IMG/VR virus record: IMGVR_UViG_3300008448_000141
Span: 1 to 49,084 of that record
Reading direction: 5' to 3' (one strand)
Length of the DNA stretch: 49,084 nucleotides
Origin: a virus
The translations under genes were made by a program, and so were the position numbers. The notes under the pieces were generated by a model, which was given only the letters and a program-made list of their open reading frames with translations, had not been told where the DNA came from and searched no databases. The first letter of the stretch is position 1, and the number at the start of each line of letters is the position of its first letter. This document shows positions 25,822-36,978 of the stretch, piece after piece.

Positions 25822-28800
25822 TTATAGTCCTATTCCTGAAGGTAGAGCAAGTGCTCGGATGTCTGATAAAAATGGTACATTTGTTCTGTCTGATGTTGCA
25901 AGGACAATCTTGATTGCAAACTGACTGAATTCTGTATATACTTGACCATTTGTACTTGTATAAGAAATATTATTATTTGCACCAAAACCCCACATACCAG
26001 GTCCAACCTCATATTCAATCATATTTGTTCTATCTTTTGAATATGAAGTTGTCAGATTTACTGGTGCCATGAGCTGCCACTCTTGTGCTTCAAATTGCTC
26101 TGTGTCATTACGGTTTTGTATTTTGTAATACACATAAACTTCTGAACCTAATGGTTTGTAAGCAGTATAGTAAACTCTTAAATCGCCAGAATCATTTTCT
26201 GGTGTGAGAATGACTTTCTTGGTGAAATATTTTGCAAATGCAGGACCACCGTCTGGTGAAGTTTCACCAACAACAGTTACTATCGCATTTGAACCATTTC
26301 CTGATGCATCAACTAAAGAAACTGTAGGTGTTTTTGCATATCCTGAACCAGGGTATGTTACAAATACAGTTTCAATGGCACCTGTTGATGTATTTGTTGT
26401 AAAGTCGAGCACAGCACGGTCTATACCAAAATCTGGTGCGCTTACTGTAATCGATGTTGCATTTGCGTTATAATTTGCACCACCATTAACAATATTAATT
26501 AACGAATCACTTTCAATACCAAGATTGTTAACATATTGTTGAATATTGAACAGAGATAGTCCGTCATCTGCCAACAATGGGCTTAAATTTGGATCTGAAG
26601 AAGAAAGTGTTGCAAACAATTGGAAAGAATTGCTTGAAGATTTTTTCAGAATACGTTCACCAAGGCCATCTGAGAAATAGATGTTATCTTGTAATGGTGT
26701 TCCCATTTTACCTGGTGTAACAGATGTTGGTGCAGTTACACTCAAATCACTCGACAATGTTGTACTGTAAGTATAATTGATATTTGTAAATGTTGGTACA
26801 AAATCAGTTGTACTTAAATTAAAAGCGTGCATCGGACTTGTTGGTGCACCATTCTGATTAACAGCATTTGAAATTAATTCTTTGTCAATTGAAGAAAGAA
26901 CATCACTTGAACCTAATTTGTTTGCTGGTAAACCTTCTGGTGTAACAAACTGCAATCTTGGTGTTTTTGTTGTATCAAATACACATTGCTCAATTACAAA
27001 CATCAAGTCTTTAGATTGATCAGCAGTCCATGTCATGGAGTTCTGTGATTCAAATAGAGCACCAATATATGGTGAACCACCAATTTTGGTTGGTTGACTT
27101 GGTGCTGCATCTGTTGGCAAAGCTTTTGCAGTAGAAGAAATAGCAACTTGATTTTGTTGTGCATAGTACACATAGTAATCAGATGTACCAGCAGAAATCA
27201 ATATTGCATAGAGAACACCAGACTGCACATAAACTGGAGCTGGGAATTTAAACTCAGTATATGATGTTGGATCCAAATAATGTGGATTGTTTGAAGTTAC
27301 AACATCGTCTGCATCTAATGTAACTCTAGAATAATCTAGAGTATTTCCGTTTGGTTGACCATTTAATGTATTGACAATACCAACTGTGATTGGAAGTATT
27401 GGTCTTACGTTACCAGGGAATGGCGAAAAGAACAGTTTAACAGAGCTTAAGAAAACACCGTTTGGATAGTTTTCTTTAGATATGATAAATGTTTGTGCAA
27501 TTGGATCATTAGGTGATTGTGATTCAACAACATTGTATGTCTGCAAACTTAGTGGTGTAAATTTCTTAGAAGAAGAATCTACAGATGGAGAGAAGTTTGA
27601 AGAATTTGTTGTTTGTATTGCACCTGCAACAAATGTTGATTCAGCATATGTTGTTGCTGTTTCTGGTGCACCTGCACCACTTCTGTTGTCTATGCGGAAT
27701 ACACGGGAGCCAATATGAAATACGGAACCTGGTATATTAAAGATTGCAATAAACTGACCTTTTTCATCCGTTGTCAAAGAAGCAGGACGATCACCTTCAC
27801 GAATAACATCTGCATAACTTGCAGCCTGACCTTTGACAGAATACTTTGCAGTAATATTACCAACAGAAGCACTTCTACCAAAAGATATCTTTAGTGCTTT
27901 ATTAACTGTTACTGTGCGGGTTTCGCCATCATATTCTGTAACTGTTGCATAATCAGTATCAACAGCACTTAAAATAAGTGTTTTGTCTTTAATTGATTGT
28001 GCCGCATCGTAAATTGGTTGCCAAGTTGCCATTTGTGTACGCCACAATGCTACCCAGCCTGCGTCACCATCACCGCCTATCGTTGGTCTTGGTGGAACAT
28101 AAATTGCACCAAACTTATATTCATACAAATAAGTAGATGTCACAGTAATTGTTGCACCAGTATAATATGCATCAATATTACTTGCAGCTTTGTCTAACTG
28201 AAACTTTGTAACGCCGATGAAATATGACCCACCATCAGGCATCTTGTATTCTGTACCAATCGCATCAAAATTCAAACCATTTGGTGTTTGTGTATTCCAA
28301 AACATTGTTCCATCAGGTCCGGTTATTGTCATTGCAAAACCTGCAACGGATTCTGCATTGTTAATAGACCAAGTTAAAGTTTTTGTTCCTACTGTTGCGG
28401 TATAGTTATAAGTATATTCTGTATTTCTTGCTGCAACGTTTATGATTTGTGTGCCATTGATACTTACTGTTCCTGTACCTGTTGCGTATACTCTGACAGT
28501 ATAAACACCTGCTGTTTCTATCTCAAGTGGATATGTTGGAGCATATGGGTTTGCATTACTTTGATTACCCCAAACAGAATATTGATTAAACCATGTTGGT
28601 TTTCCGTTTAGATTGGCTGTTTTAAATATGTTTTGAGCAACAGCAGAAACGGATGAAGTAAATGTTCCACCAACACCAGCTACTGTTCCTGAATTATGTG
28701 TACTTGTGAAACTTCCATTCTCAAATACAATTGTTCCTCTTGCAGAAGAACTAATGTAATTTCCAGCAATATCAAAAGTTGCGTTGATTAGAATGTCAGA

Positions 28801-31800
28801 TGTTACATACTCTGGTGGATTTACAATTTCTCCAACATACAAACGAACACTTGTTCCATTTGGATATTTGTAAACACCAGCTACACGACAAATTGGGAAG
28901 AATTGATCTGCATTGTCATCATAAACACCAACAATATCATCTTCAAAGAATTTGCCTGTCACATTGATTAATTCAATTGTATTTGGCAATGTCATGTAAG
29001 AATCTACATTATATCCATCAAACCAACAAGAAACTGGAGTATTAATCTTCATGCCTTTTGCACGAACAATAATTTCTTGTGGTTGTATGTGTGGAAGAAC
29101 TGCGTTATTTGTTATATAACCTTTGTTCTGTGCAAGACCTTCTGCCGCTGAGGAAGATGCATCAGCAGCCATTAGTCCTTGTGTTTGTTTTACATAAGAA
29201 TCTTCGATGGCCTTTTTAGTTTCATTTACGGATGCTGTTGTACCTATAACTGATTGCCAATCACCAGCATTTAATAAATTAATACCACCATATTGTTGTT
29301 CAAATTGCATATTTGGATTTGCAATTGTAATTTGTGGTGGTTGATTGGTATTAACCCAATTGTCCATTGGTGGGTTAAGTGTCATAACACCTTCATATAA
29401 AGCAACATCAAATGGGTTACAACTAATTGCACCACTTGCTAATTGTTGCTTTACTAGGCTTCTCTGTGTATATGGTAAAGTATATACGTTGGTACGACCA
29501 CCTGCCATGCTATGTGCAGTATATGTGTTTGTTTTCTTTATTGTACCAAATGAATTTATTGTAGAAGGATCTTGCAATGCAAACTTGTCAACATAATTTA
29601 ATGCGGTCATCTGCTTCTTGCGGATATTGATGTTTGCAGAGAAGTTTTTGGCTGTACTGTCTGCTGTACCAAAAGATGAGAAGTCATCAACAAGAATACC
29701 GTTTTTGAAACGATTTAATCCATTTTCATCTGGAATCTGTAGTGCTTGTGCATTTGATTCTAACAGATTTAATGATGTATAGTATTCAAGATTATCAACT
29801 TGATTCTGTAATCTTGTAATATCTTCTTTTGCCCAACGTTTATGAAGAATCTTATTGATGGAAATATTTGAAGGAGATGTTCTTAAAACAACACCAAAAC
29901 GACCTTGTCCTGGAATATAATTTGGTCCTTCATTTGGAACATATGCAGTATATGGATCATATGTAATGTTTGCAAGAACCAATGCACCATCTGGTTCAGC
30001 AGGCAATAAAGGATTGAGAGAAGGTGTTCCTCTTATTAACAAGAATTTACTATCTTTTGTTAGAACAAGTTTGTCTTTTCTACCAAGATAATAAGAATAA
30101 TTACACAAATAATTTGTTAGTGCATTAGGTATTAATGTACCCTTAATGTTAACGTTATTTGAATTGGTTATTGTTTTGTACTCCCAAACATAACCAGTTT
30201 GTAGATTTGAACGGCATGGTCTAAAGTCTAAACAATCTCTCAGATTGTAGATGATACCATTCTTTGCAACATATCTTGGAATTTCTGGATAAGTTTCTGG
30301 TAATGCAGAACTTAAATATGAATTAACGCTAAAGTATCCATCGCCGCCAGAGTGTTGATAATAATCAAAAATAACAAGAATGTTGCCTTTTGGTTTTGTA
30401 ACACCGGGTTGCATTTTTAGTGTTGAATGGTCATAGAAGTTATCTCTTTGTCCATTATCCAACAAGAATGATGTTGTAATATCTGTATAATTTGCAAGAG
30501 ATATTGCATTGTTTGGTGTTGCAGAACCAACATCTAAAATTGCTTTAATTTTCTTAACATCATTGACATACAAACTCATTGGAGTTGTTGTGATGCCTTC
30601 ATTTTTAATTAATATTTGTGCGCTTTCTAAATCAACTAAAGTATTTGCAACAACTGTAGTAAATGCAGAACCAGCGTGAGTTGTGTTACCTTGAATTAAG
30701 TCTTTATTCTTTAATATAAGGTTAGTATTGTTTCCGTTAGAAACAAATACAGATGCATAAACATCAATACCATAAGTGATATTTGCAAATGCAGCAGATG
30801 TGAAGACTGCACTAGTTGAAGATGTTAATGTAACACTATTTGCAGTTGTGTTGAATGGTAGAATTTCTCCAGTTGAACGGTTGACAACAGTAAACAATTG
30901 TTTAAATGTGTCACCATAAATTGGTGTGTTTAATGAACCATGAAACTGTATTGGAGAAATTGTATTAATTGTAAATGTATTACTTACAGGGGAGAAACCA
31001 ACATTTCTGAATATCTGTGTAGAATAGTAGGACGAATCATTTACGTTGGCTGTGTAATCATAACCAACTTTGAAAATTAATTCTGGTGCTTCTGGTGCTT
31101 CAAATACAGTATCACCTGTACCTTCTATCTTACCATCTGGACTTATATTTGCCCACGAAGTTAGATCCCAATTGCTTGTGTTAACTTGTGTTAGAGATTC
31201 GACATCTTTTGTTTGAAAGTCTAATGCAAATGTGCTTGTGTTATCTGGTGTAATATTCCATTCAGTATCTACAGTAAATGTTTTTGTTGAACCATTATAA
31301 TCTGTAACATATCTAAAGTCGCCAGAGTTTGTTCCACCAGTAATAACTAACTTAACACCAATATAAGCATTATTTGATGTAGAAAATTTGCTTGTTGCAT
31401 CTAAAATTTGCAATGTTGTGGTAGTTGCTGTGTTTGCAACTCCAGTCAAAGTATAAAGATTAACATCACAAACATGAGCATTAAATGTATAATTTGCAGT
31501 ATTAGAACCTGTTCCAGATACAAAATCAAATGAACGAATTAATGCTTTACCAATTAATGTAGAATTATATCCTGCTTGATTTGTTTCATTAACCAAATCT
31601 GCTTCAACACAATGCAGATCAACATATTCCATTTGTGTTGAATTAAATAAATTGTTTGCATTATCGACAATAAAATAACTTCCATAATTAATAAAAATGG
31701 AAGCTGGGTCTACTAGTTTTGTATCTCTTGCACGGTCACCGACAAGTCTTAATTGAGATTGATTTTCAATACGATAACCACGAACATAAGCAATACCTTT

Positions 31801-32826
31801 GCTAATAGTTAAGTCGTATTTTGAACCATCACCATCTTCATTTGGTTCTGGTATAAGTTTAAAATCTTCAACAACATAATCACCATTTGATTCATAATCA
31901 CGCTTTGCAAAATAATCATCGATTGCAGAGTAAACAGTAGAATCGGTTTGCTTTAGAATTTTACCATCTTCAATACGCATTAATTCAATAAAGTTATCAT
32001 CGTTGCCAGGTGTTAATTCAATTGCAGTTAATTCTAAGTTAATTTGATAACGGTCTGCACCTGGTGCTTGATAATTTGAGTAACCTGATGCTGGATCTAG
32101 TAAAGATATGTCATCTGAACTTGTAATTGTATTTTCAACAATTAATAAACCAACACGATATGATGGTGTATTGTCGTATTTTTCTAGAATAATTGTCTGT
32201 GGTTGTACATTTACAAAATTACCAATTTGATATTTTGAGGTTGTACCATCAGCATTTTCGACATCGTTATATCCATTAACAACATAAAAGACACCTTCTG
32301 AGATAGATGCAACAGAAGATCTACCAATAGATGTAACTCCACCAGCAACTCCAATTGTGGTTGCTAAAGGTGCGGTAACAGATAAACCACCAGAGTTGAT
32401 TCGAACATTCATTGCATCAGAGAATTTTCCACCAGATGTATATGATACAATAAGAGTTGGTGGATCACCAGGAGTTATAGCATTTCCTGTGGCTTCAGCA
32501 TATGCAATAACTTTTGCAGAAACGGTTCCGGTGTCATCAGTAATTGTTTTACCTAAGAACTGGTCTAAAACAATAGAAGAACCTTCAATGAATTGATTTA
32601 ACTTGATATATTCACAAATAAGGTTTGTGGTAATTTTACCACCAGTAACGGGTGTATTTTGTGAATAAATTGCAGAAGCAAACTTTGAGATTTGATTCTG
32701 AAGAATCGTTTGAGATTGTGTTAACTCTCTTGCTTGAACTGCAACACCAGGTTTGAATAGAATCCTATGATAGTTTTTATTAGGATCGTAATCGTCATAG
32801 TAAGGTTCTACATTGTAATTTTTCAT
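25822..32826 (-). CDS. Giant baseplate structural protein, DUF4815 type (2334 aa)
   Basis: The N terminus (YDDYDPNKNYHRILFKPG, then VQARELTQSQTILQNQISKF) is characteristic of DUF4815-type phage baseplate proteins, the largest virion proteins in many aquatic T4-like phages. A coiled-coil stretch lies near residues 990-1030 (ITRLQNQVDNLEYYTSLNLL). A conserved-looking IIVRAKGMKINTPVSCWFDG strand follows near 1250. Residues about 1400-1515 form a PA14 or carbohydrate-module-like insertion (GVYTVRVYATGTGTVSINGT). The C terminus (VGPGMWGFGANNN ... FLSDIRALALPSGIGL) closes a beta domain. By position after gp8 it should occupy the outer wedge role that gp9/gp10 play in T4. That equivalence is inference. 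Confidence 0.78.
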   Translation of the reverse strand: MKNYNVEPYYDDYDPNKNYHRILFKPGVAVQARELTQSQTILQNQISKFASAIYSQNTPVTGGKITTNLICEYIKLNQFIEGSSIVLDQFLGKTITDDTGTVSAKVIAYAEATGNAITPGDPPTLIVSYTSGGKFSDAMNVRINSGGLSVTAPLATTIGVAGGVTSIGRSSVASISEGVFYVVNGYNDVENADGTTSKYQIGNFVNVQPQTIILEKYDNTPSYRVGLLIVENTITSSDDISLLDPASGYSNYQAPGADRYQINLELTAIELTPGNDDNFIELMRIEDGKILKQTDSTVYSAIDDYFAKRDYESNGDYVVEDFKLIPEPNEDGDGSKYDLTISKGIAYVRGYRIENQSQLRLVGDRARDTKLVDPASIFINYGSYFIVDNANNLFNSTQMEYVDLHCVEADLVNETNQAGYNSTLIGKALIRSFDFVSGTGSNTANYTFNAHVCDVNLYTLTGVANTATTTTLQILDATSKFSTSNNAYIGVKLVITGGTNSGDFRYVTDYNGSTKTFTVDTEWNITPDNTSTFALDFQTKDVESLTQVNTSNWDLTSWANISPDGKIEGTGDTVFEAPEAPELIFKVGYDYTANVNDSSYYSTQIFRNVGFSPVSNTFTINTISPIQFHGSLNTPIYGDTFKQLFTVVNRSTGEILPFNTTANSVTLTSSTSAVFTSAAFANITYGIDVYASVFVSNGNNTNLILKNKDLIQGNTTHAGSAFTTVVANTLVDLESAQILIKNEGITTTPMSLYVNDVKKIKAILDVGSATPNNAISLANYTDITTSFLLDNGQRDNFYDHSTLKMQPGVTKPKGNILVIFDYYQHSGGDGYFSVNSYLSSALPETYPEIPRYVAKNGIIYNLRDCLDFRPCRSNLQTGYVWEYKTITNSNNVNIKGTLIPNALTNYLCNYSYYLGRKDKLVLTKDSKFLLIRGTPSLNPLLPAEPDGALVLANITYDPYTAYVPNEGPNYIPGQGRFGVVLRTSPSNISINKILHKRWAKEDITRLQNQVDNLEYYTSLNLLESNAQALQIPDENGLNRFKNGILVDDFSSFGTADSTAKNFSANINIRKKQMTALNYVDKFALQDPSTINSFGTIKKTNTYTAHSMAGGRTNVYTLPYTQRSLVKQQLASGAISCNPFDVALYEGVMTLNPPMDNWVNTNQPPQITIANPNMQFEQQYGGINLLNAGDWQSVIGTTASVNETKKAIEDSYVKQTQGLMAADASSSAAEGLAQNKGYITNNAVLPHIQPQEIIVRAKGMKINTPVSCWFDGYNVDSYMTLPNTIELINVTGKFFEDDIVGVYDDNADQFFPICRVAGVYKYPNGTSVRLYVGEIVNPPEYVTSDILINATFDIAGNYISSSARGTIVFENGSFTSTHNSGTVAGVGGTFTSSVSAVAQNIFKTANLNGKPTWFNQYSVWGNQSNANPYAPTYPLEIETAGVYTVRVYATGTGTVSINGTQIINVAARNTEYTYNYTATVGTKTLTWSINNAESVAGFAMTITGPDGTMFWNTQTPNGLNFDAIGTEYKMPDGGSYFIGVTKFQLDKAASNIDAYYTGATITVTSTYLYEYKFGAIYVPPRPTIGGDGDAGWVALWRTQMATWQPIYDAAQSIKDKTLILSAVDTDYATVTEYDGETRTVTVNKALKISFGRSASVGNITAKYSVKGQAASYADVIREGDRPASLTTDEKGQFIAIFNIPGSVFHIGSRVFRIDNRSGAGAPETATTYAESTFVAGAIQTTNSSNFSPSVDSSSKKFTPLSLQTYNVVESQSPNDPIAQTFIISKENYPNGVFLSSVKLFFSPFPGNVRPILPITVGIVNTLNGQPNGNTLDYSRVTLDADDVVTSNNPHYLDPTSYTEFKFPAPVYVQSGVLYAILISAGTSDYYVYYAQQNQVAISSTAKALPTDAAPSQPTKIGGSPYIGALFESQNSMTWTADQSKDLMFVIEQCVFDTTKTPRLQFVTPEGLPANKLGSSDVLSSIDKELISNAVNQNGAPTSPMHAFNLSTTDFVPTFTNINYTYSTTLSSDLSVTAPTSVTPGKMGTPLQDNIYFSDGLGERILKKSSSNSFQLFATLSSSDPNLSPLLADDGLSLFNIQQYVNNLGIESDSLINIVNGGANYNANATSITVSAPDFGIDRAVLDFTTNTSTGAIETVFVTYPGSGYAKTPTVSLVDASGNGSNAIVTVVGETSPDGGPAFAKYFTKKVILTPENDSGDLRVYYTAYKPLGSEVYVYYKIQNRNDTEQFEAQEWQLMAPVNLTTSYSKDRTNMIEYEVGPGMWGFGANNNISYTSTNGQVYTEFSQFAIKIVLATSDRTNVPFLSDIRALALPSGIGL

Positions 32827-32835
32827 TTATCTACC

Positions 32836-34206
32836 TTAAAAACTTAAAACGAGTCTGAGTTGTTCATTACCATTTGGTGATCTTTGCACAGGACTTCTAT
32901 TTTCGACATACATTAGATATCCGGAGCCTATCGCAATTTCGGTTGGATCATATTGAACGGATACTCTTGTGGTACCAGAAGTTGCACCAATAATTGCTTC
33001 ACCCAATGTATGTGTACCTTGTGTATTTATTAGATGTAATATATTGTTTGATGAGTCCCAAGAACAAACTTTTCCTATAAATGATGCTTGATATAGGTTA
33101 GCACCTTGATATACTTGTTCACCCACACTATAGTTTCCTGCTCCAAAGGTTACATAACACAAATCTGTTGTATTATATATTGTTCCAGTAGGAATACTAC
33201 CTGTTTTTAATTGAGGGTTTACAACAATTCCAACCTGTCTAAAAGAGATGTCTGTTGGTATTTTTTCACCTTCCGTACCATTCAGTTCAACCGAAATCAT
33301 CAATCGGTCACATCCTAATTCCGAAATTGGATCTGAACCATGGCCACCGACTGGAGAAATTATAGGAATTGCTGTTGCGTTTGCACCAGGATAACCAGCG
33401 GGTACTGTTATTGTTGCTGTTGCATAAGTGTAATTGTTTCCGGTTTCAGTAACAATAATGTCTTGGACTTGACGGTTGTATACATTTGCATATGCTTTTG
33501 CACCTTGGCCGTCACCAGTTATTGTTACTACAGTAGAATCTGTTCCATTAGTATAATTGTTGCCTCTGGTGACAACATTAATAGCATTAATCTCACCCAA
33601 ACCGGCTGGTCTTGTAGAATCTGCTCTGGCTTGACCTACGGTTAATGGCATCCATGTGTCATCAAAAAAGTTTTTCTTCAATCCTTTGTCAATTGTGGTT
33701 ACATATATCCATTTGTAACCATCTGCAAGAATTAGTGTTTGTCCTGGTTGTGTTGTTCCAGGTTGTAGAATTGGTTCTACTGTTGAATTTCCATCGTTAT
33801 TATTATAAAGACATTTAAAAATTTGATCAAAACGATTTCTAACATAAAATTTTTGAATTAATTTTTTATACTCATCTCTAGCAAACATATCTTCATAATC
33901 TTTGTAATAGTCATAGACTGTTCCTGTCGTCCAATCAATTCTTTCAACTACTGGACACATATTTGAAGATGTGATGAGTTTAGCTGCAATCATATTCTTT
34001 AGAATACCTTTGACTACAACCTGATTTTGTGTTGGTGCTGGTGGATCAGTATCATCCAACCAAGGATCTACGCTACCAATAAACATATAAGAACTGGTAT
34101 CGTGTTTTGGTGAATAACCTGAACCAGAAACAACGAAGAAATAACCTGATTCGACCTGTGCTGTCGAAGCGTAAGTTGTTAGTAATCCTTTAACGACATT
34201 TGCCAT
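32836..34206 (-). CDS. gp8: Baseplate wedge protein gp8
   Basis: This 456-aa protein shows the gp8 pattern: an early YFFVVSGSGYSPKHD and DPWLDDTDPPAP, then FKCLYNNNDGNST, TTQPGQTLILADGYKWIYVT and FFDDTWMPL. T4 gp8 (334 aa) forms dimers in each baseplate wedge between gp7 and gp10. The extra length here lies mainly in the C-terminal half (GDGQGAKAYANV, then repeated beta strands). It follows the gp7-position gene by 12 nt, in T4 order (6, 7, 8), and precedes the DUF4815-type protein. Confidence 0.8.
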   Translation of the reverse strand: MANVVKGLLTTYASTAQVESGYFFVVSGSGYSPKHDTSSYMFIGSVDPWLDDTDPPAPTQNQVVVKGILKNMIAAKLITSSNMCPVVERIDWTTGTVYDYYKDYEDMFARDEYKKLIQKFYVRNRFDQIFKCLYNNNDGNSTVEPILQPGTTQPGQTLILADGYKWIYVTTIDKGLKKNFFDDTWMPLTVGQARADSTRPAGLGEINAINVVTRGNNYTNGTDSTVVTITGDGQGAKAYANVYNRQVQDIIVTETGNNYTYATATITVPAGYPGANATAIPIISPVGGHGSDPISELGCDRLMISVELNGTEGEKIPTDISFRQVGIVVNPQLKTGSIPTGTIYNTTDLCYVTFGAGNYSVGEQVYQGANLYQASFIGKVCSWDSSNNILHLINTQGTHTLGEAIIGATSGTTRVSVQYDPTEIAIGSGYLMYVENRSPVQRSPNGNEQLRLVLSF

Positions 34207-34218
34207 AATTTTTACTTA

Positions 34219-36978
34219 TTAAGTGTTTAGAGAACTTATCCAAATGTTACTTGACATAACGTTTTGTTTAAATGTCAAGCTGGTTGTTAAATTGTTTGCA
34301 TATGCAGAATTTACACGAATTCTTAATGGAGGTATTAATTCACCCAAAACATACTGTGGTTGATCAACAGAAGTTATGGTTTTATATGTATTACCACCAT
34401 CAAGTGAAACAAAATCATAAGGATGCATGAAATCACTAAAGAATATTACTCCATTTCCTGTTGCGATATTCCATGCCTCGGTTAAGTTGGTAATATTTAT
34501 GTAGTCTGAACCAGAGATTACATTAGCGGTTGCAACATTTGGTACAATAGTTGTCCAATTATCTTGTATAGTTATAGTATTTGCAGTTGCAGATCTAATT
34601 TTAGAATACAAAATTTCATTTCTTCTATTATAGAGTGTCACATAACTATTAGAAGTTAAATATATTGAATTTCGTACATTGGCCGCACCAATATTTGTGA
34701 AAACAATGGTGTTGGAACTTCCATTTGCCAAATCTGCAACATACGAACTGGTACCAATTAAGGTACTTAATGCATTTACTCTATAGTCCGATTGTTGTAC
34801 CGTCATACTATAACTATTTGAATTTCTTAAAATGTTATAGGTCGAATAATTTAAACCAGAAGGATGTAAGAAACCGAGAACTTTTTCTTTATATTTGGCC
34901 AAAGCTTCTTCAACTTGAAGCATATAGGTGTATTCATTGTATATTTTATTTTGCAATACGGAATACGAAGATGGAAATCCGTCTTGATTTGAGTATTGGC
35001 CTTCATCAAGGTTGATACCTTCTAAGAATACTGCATCGGCCTTTGCATTTCCATTACCATATATTTTTCTGCCGTTTGTAAATTTTGTATCTGTTATGGT
35101 ATTTGCAAGTCTGACCTGTGTTGAAACATCTTCACCACCACGCCATATTGAAAAATTATTTGCACTATTTAAAATACCATCATAATCATATGTTCTTAAA
35201 TTATATACAGCCAACATAGTGTTTGCATTTGCTGTATAAGTAGAAATTGAATCTACGTTCGCTCTAAAGTATAGATTTGTAAATGTATTTCCTTGATAAA
35301 TTATATCGCCACTTTGCGGCATAACATTAATATTTGTAATTAATAAATCTTGTACTCTAAGAGAAACTTCAGGAGTTTCAACATAATTTAAACCAGGATT
35401 TGTTATTGTTACTTCTAAAATTTCACCATAAGGAGAACCAGTAACAGCAAATTCTGCATCACCACCAACCAACTGTCTGACAGTTAAAACTGAACCACCT
35501 CCAGTATTACTACTAACTTCTATATCTGGTAAAAATTTATTATAACCCATGCCGCCTAATGGATAAATTGCACGACCAGCTGGATCATCAACATAGGTAA
35601 TTTCAGTTATAGCACCTGTTTCTGGTTGAACCGCTGTAACATTTGCGTATGCACCATATCCTGAACCTCCTACAAATCTTATTTGATCACCAACAATATA
35701 ATTTTCTCCTCCATCTATAATAATAATTGGTGGGAGAATACCTATAGTTGGCAAAGCTGATCTTGAACCTGATTCTGTTGCATAGAATCCTGTTGCGGAT
35801 GCAATTGTTGTGCCGTCATATCCTGTACCAGCAGAAGTGATAGTTGTTTCTTCAATACCGTAAGTAGTTAAAACGGGGAAAGTTAATGCTTCTGCAATTA
35901 CAGTATTGGCATTTGCAAATTCATTGTTTGCAAAATTATAAACACTATTTCCAATTGGATTTGCACCCCAACTAAATGTGGTGTTACCGAGATATGTGTT
36001 AGCTTTAGATTGTATTTGATCTTCTGGAACATAATATACAATCAAAGGTTCATCATTTAACTTTGTCAATATACTTTTTGCACCAAATCCTGTTCCAGGT
36101 GGAGAAAGTAGATTGATTTCTGTAAATGAACCTGCACGATAACCGTGTCCAGGATAAATTGGTGTTGTACCTTTAATTGTTGCACTTGTTACTTTTGAAA
36201 TATAAGCATTAGCTGCAACAGGTGGGTCAACTGTTGGGTCCAAACCACCATAAAACACCACAGGATCACCAACATCATATGAAACACCACGACTTCTTTT
36301 ATTTAATTTTACTGTTGCAACTGATCCAATAATACGAGCTCTAGGTGTATAATTGTTAAATGAATGAATTCTACCATGAACATCAACAATTTTTACATAT
36401 TCACCTGCTTCAAATGTTCTTTCAATATTAGATAAAACAATTTTAGTTTCTCTATCACTTGTTATAACATTTTGAACAGTTGCATATGCTTTAGACGTTT
36501 CACCAAAAACTCTATATCCTATTGTTTGTGTCCAAACTGGTGAAGTGTTTGATACTCGAATTGAACGAGTGGCAACCCATTTACCATCAGATGCTTTAAG
36601 AATGTAATCTTTTGTATTGTATAAATTGACATCAGAATTGTAAAGAACTCTGAATAAAAATTGAAATGATGCTGGTATACCTTTAGATTGGTATAATTCT
36701 TTTGCAATCTTGATTAATCGTCTTTCATCAACCAAAGCATCTTTTGGAAAAAAAGACAAGAAATCATTTTTAAAATACTCTAAAAATTCAGAAATCGTTG
36801 TATCTATATCCCAATATTCAGATATACTTTTTGAATCGTACAAAACTCCACGATTTTCTTCCATCCACTCATAGTAGGATTTTAAGAATAAAACAAAATT
36901 GGTATAATCTTCACTACCACGAATAAAATCGGGTAGTTGATATGGTATTAATAAAGATGTTTTGTTATTAGCCAGCAT
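34219..36978 (-). CDS. Baseplate wedge protein in the gp7 position (919 aa)
   Basis: The N-terminal 120 residues are helical and well ordered (LPDFIRGSEDYTNFVLFLKS, YEWMEENRGV, then IPASFQFLFRVLY), a start common to the protein lying between gp6 and gp8 in aquatic T4-like phages. The remainder is beta-rich with GYGAYANVTAV and YPGHGYRAGS-type strands, which also occur in gp8 and in the DUF4815-type protein. T4 gp7 is 1032 aa and links the wedge to the outer baseplate. The start overlaps the gp6 stop as TAATG, supporting co-assembly. Equivalence to gp7 is by position; sequence recognition is partial. Confidence 0.65.
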   Translation of the reverse strand: MLANNKTSLLIPYQLPDFIRGSEDYTNFVLFLKSYYEWMEENRGVLYDSKSISEYWDIDTTISEFLEYFKNDFLSFFPKDALVDERRLIKIAKELYQSKGIPASFQFLFRVLYNSDVNLYNTKDYILKASDGKWVATRSIRVSNTSPVWTQTIGYRVFGETSKAYATVQNVITSDRETKIVLSNIERTFEAGEYVKIVDVHGRIHSFNNYTPRARIIGSVATVKLNKRSRGVSYDVGDPVVFYGGLDPTVDPPVAANAYISKVTSATIKGTTPIYPGHGYRAGSFTEINLLSPPGTGFGAKSILTKLNDEPLIVYYVPEDQIQSKANTYLGNTTFSWGANPIGNSVYNFANNEFANANTVIAEALTFPVLTTYGIEETTITSAGTGYDGTTIASATGFYATESGSRSALPTIGILPPIIIIDGGENYIVGDQIRFVGGSGYGAYANVTAVQPETGAITEITYVDDPAGRAIYPLGGMGYNKFLPDIEVSSNTGGGSVLTVRQLVGGDAEFAVTGSPYGEILEVTITNPGLNYVETPEVSLRVQDLLITNINVMPQSGDIIYQGNTFTNLYFRANVDSISTYTANANTMLAVYNLRTYDYDGILNSANNFSIWRGGEDVSTQVRLANTITDTKFTNGRKIYGNGNAKADAVFLEGINLDEGQYSNQDGFPSSYSVLQNKIYNEYTYMLQVEEALAKYKEKVLGFLHPSGLNYSTYNILRNSNSYSMTVQQSDYRVNALSTLIGTSSYVADLANGSSNTIVFTNIGAANVRNSIYLTSNSYVTLYNRRNEILYSKIRSATANTITIQDNWTTIVPNVATANVISGSDYINITNLTEAWNIATGNGVIFFSDFMHPYDFVSLDGGNTYKTITSVDQPQYVLGELIPPLRIRVNSAYANNLTTSLTFKQNVMSSNIWISSLNT

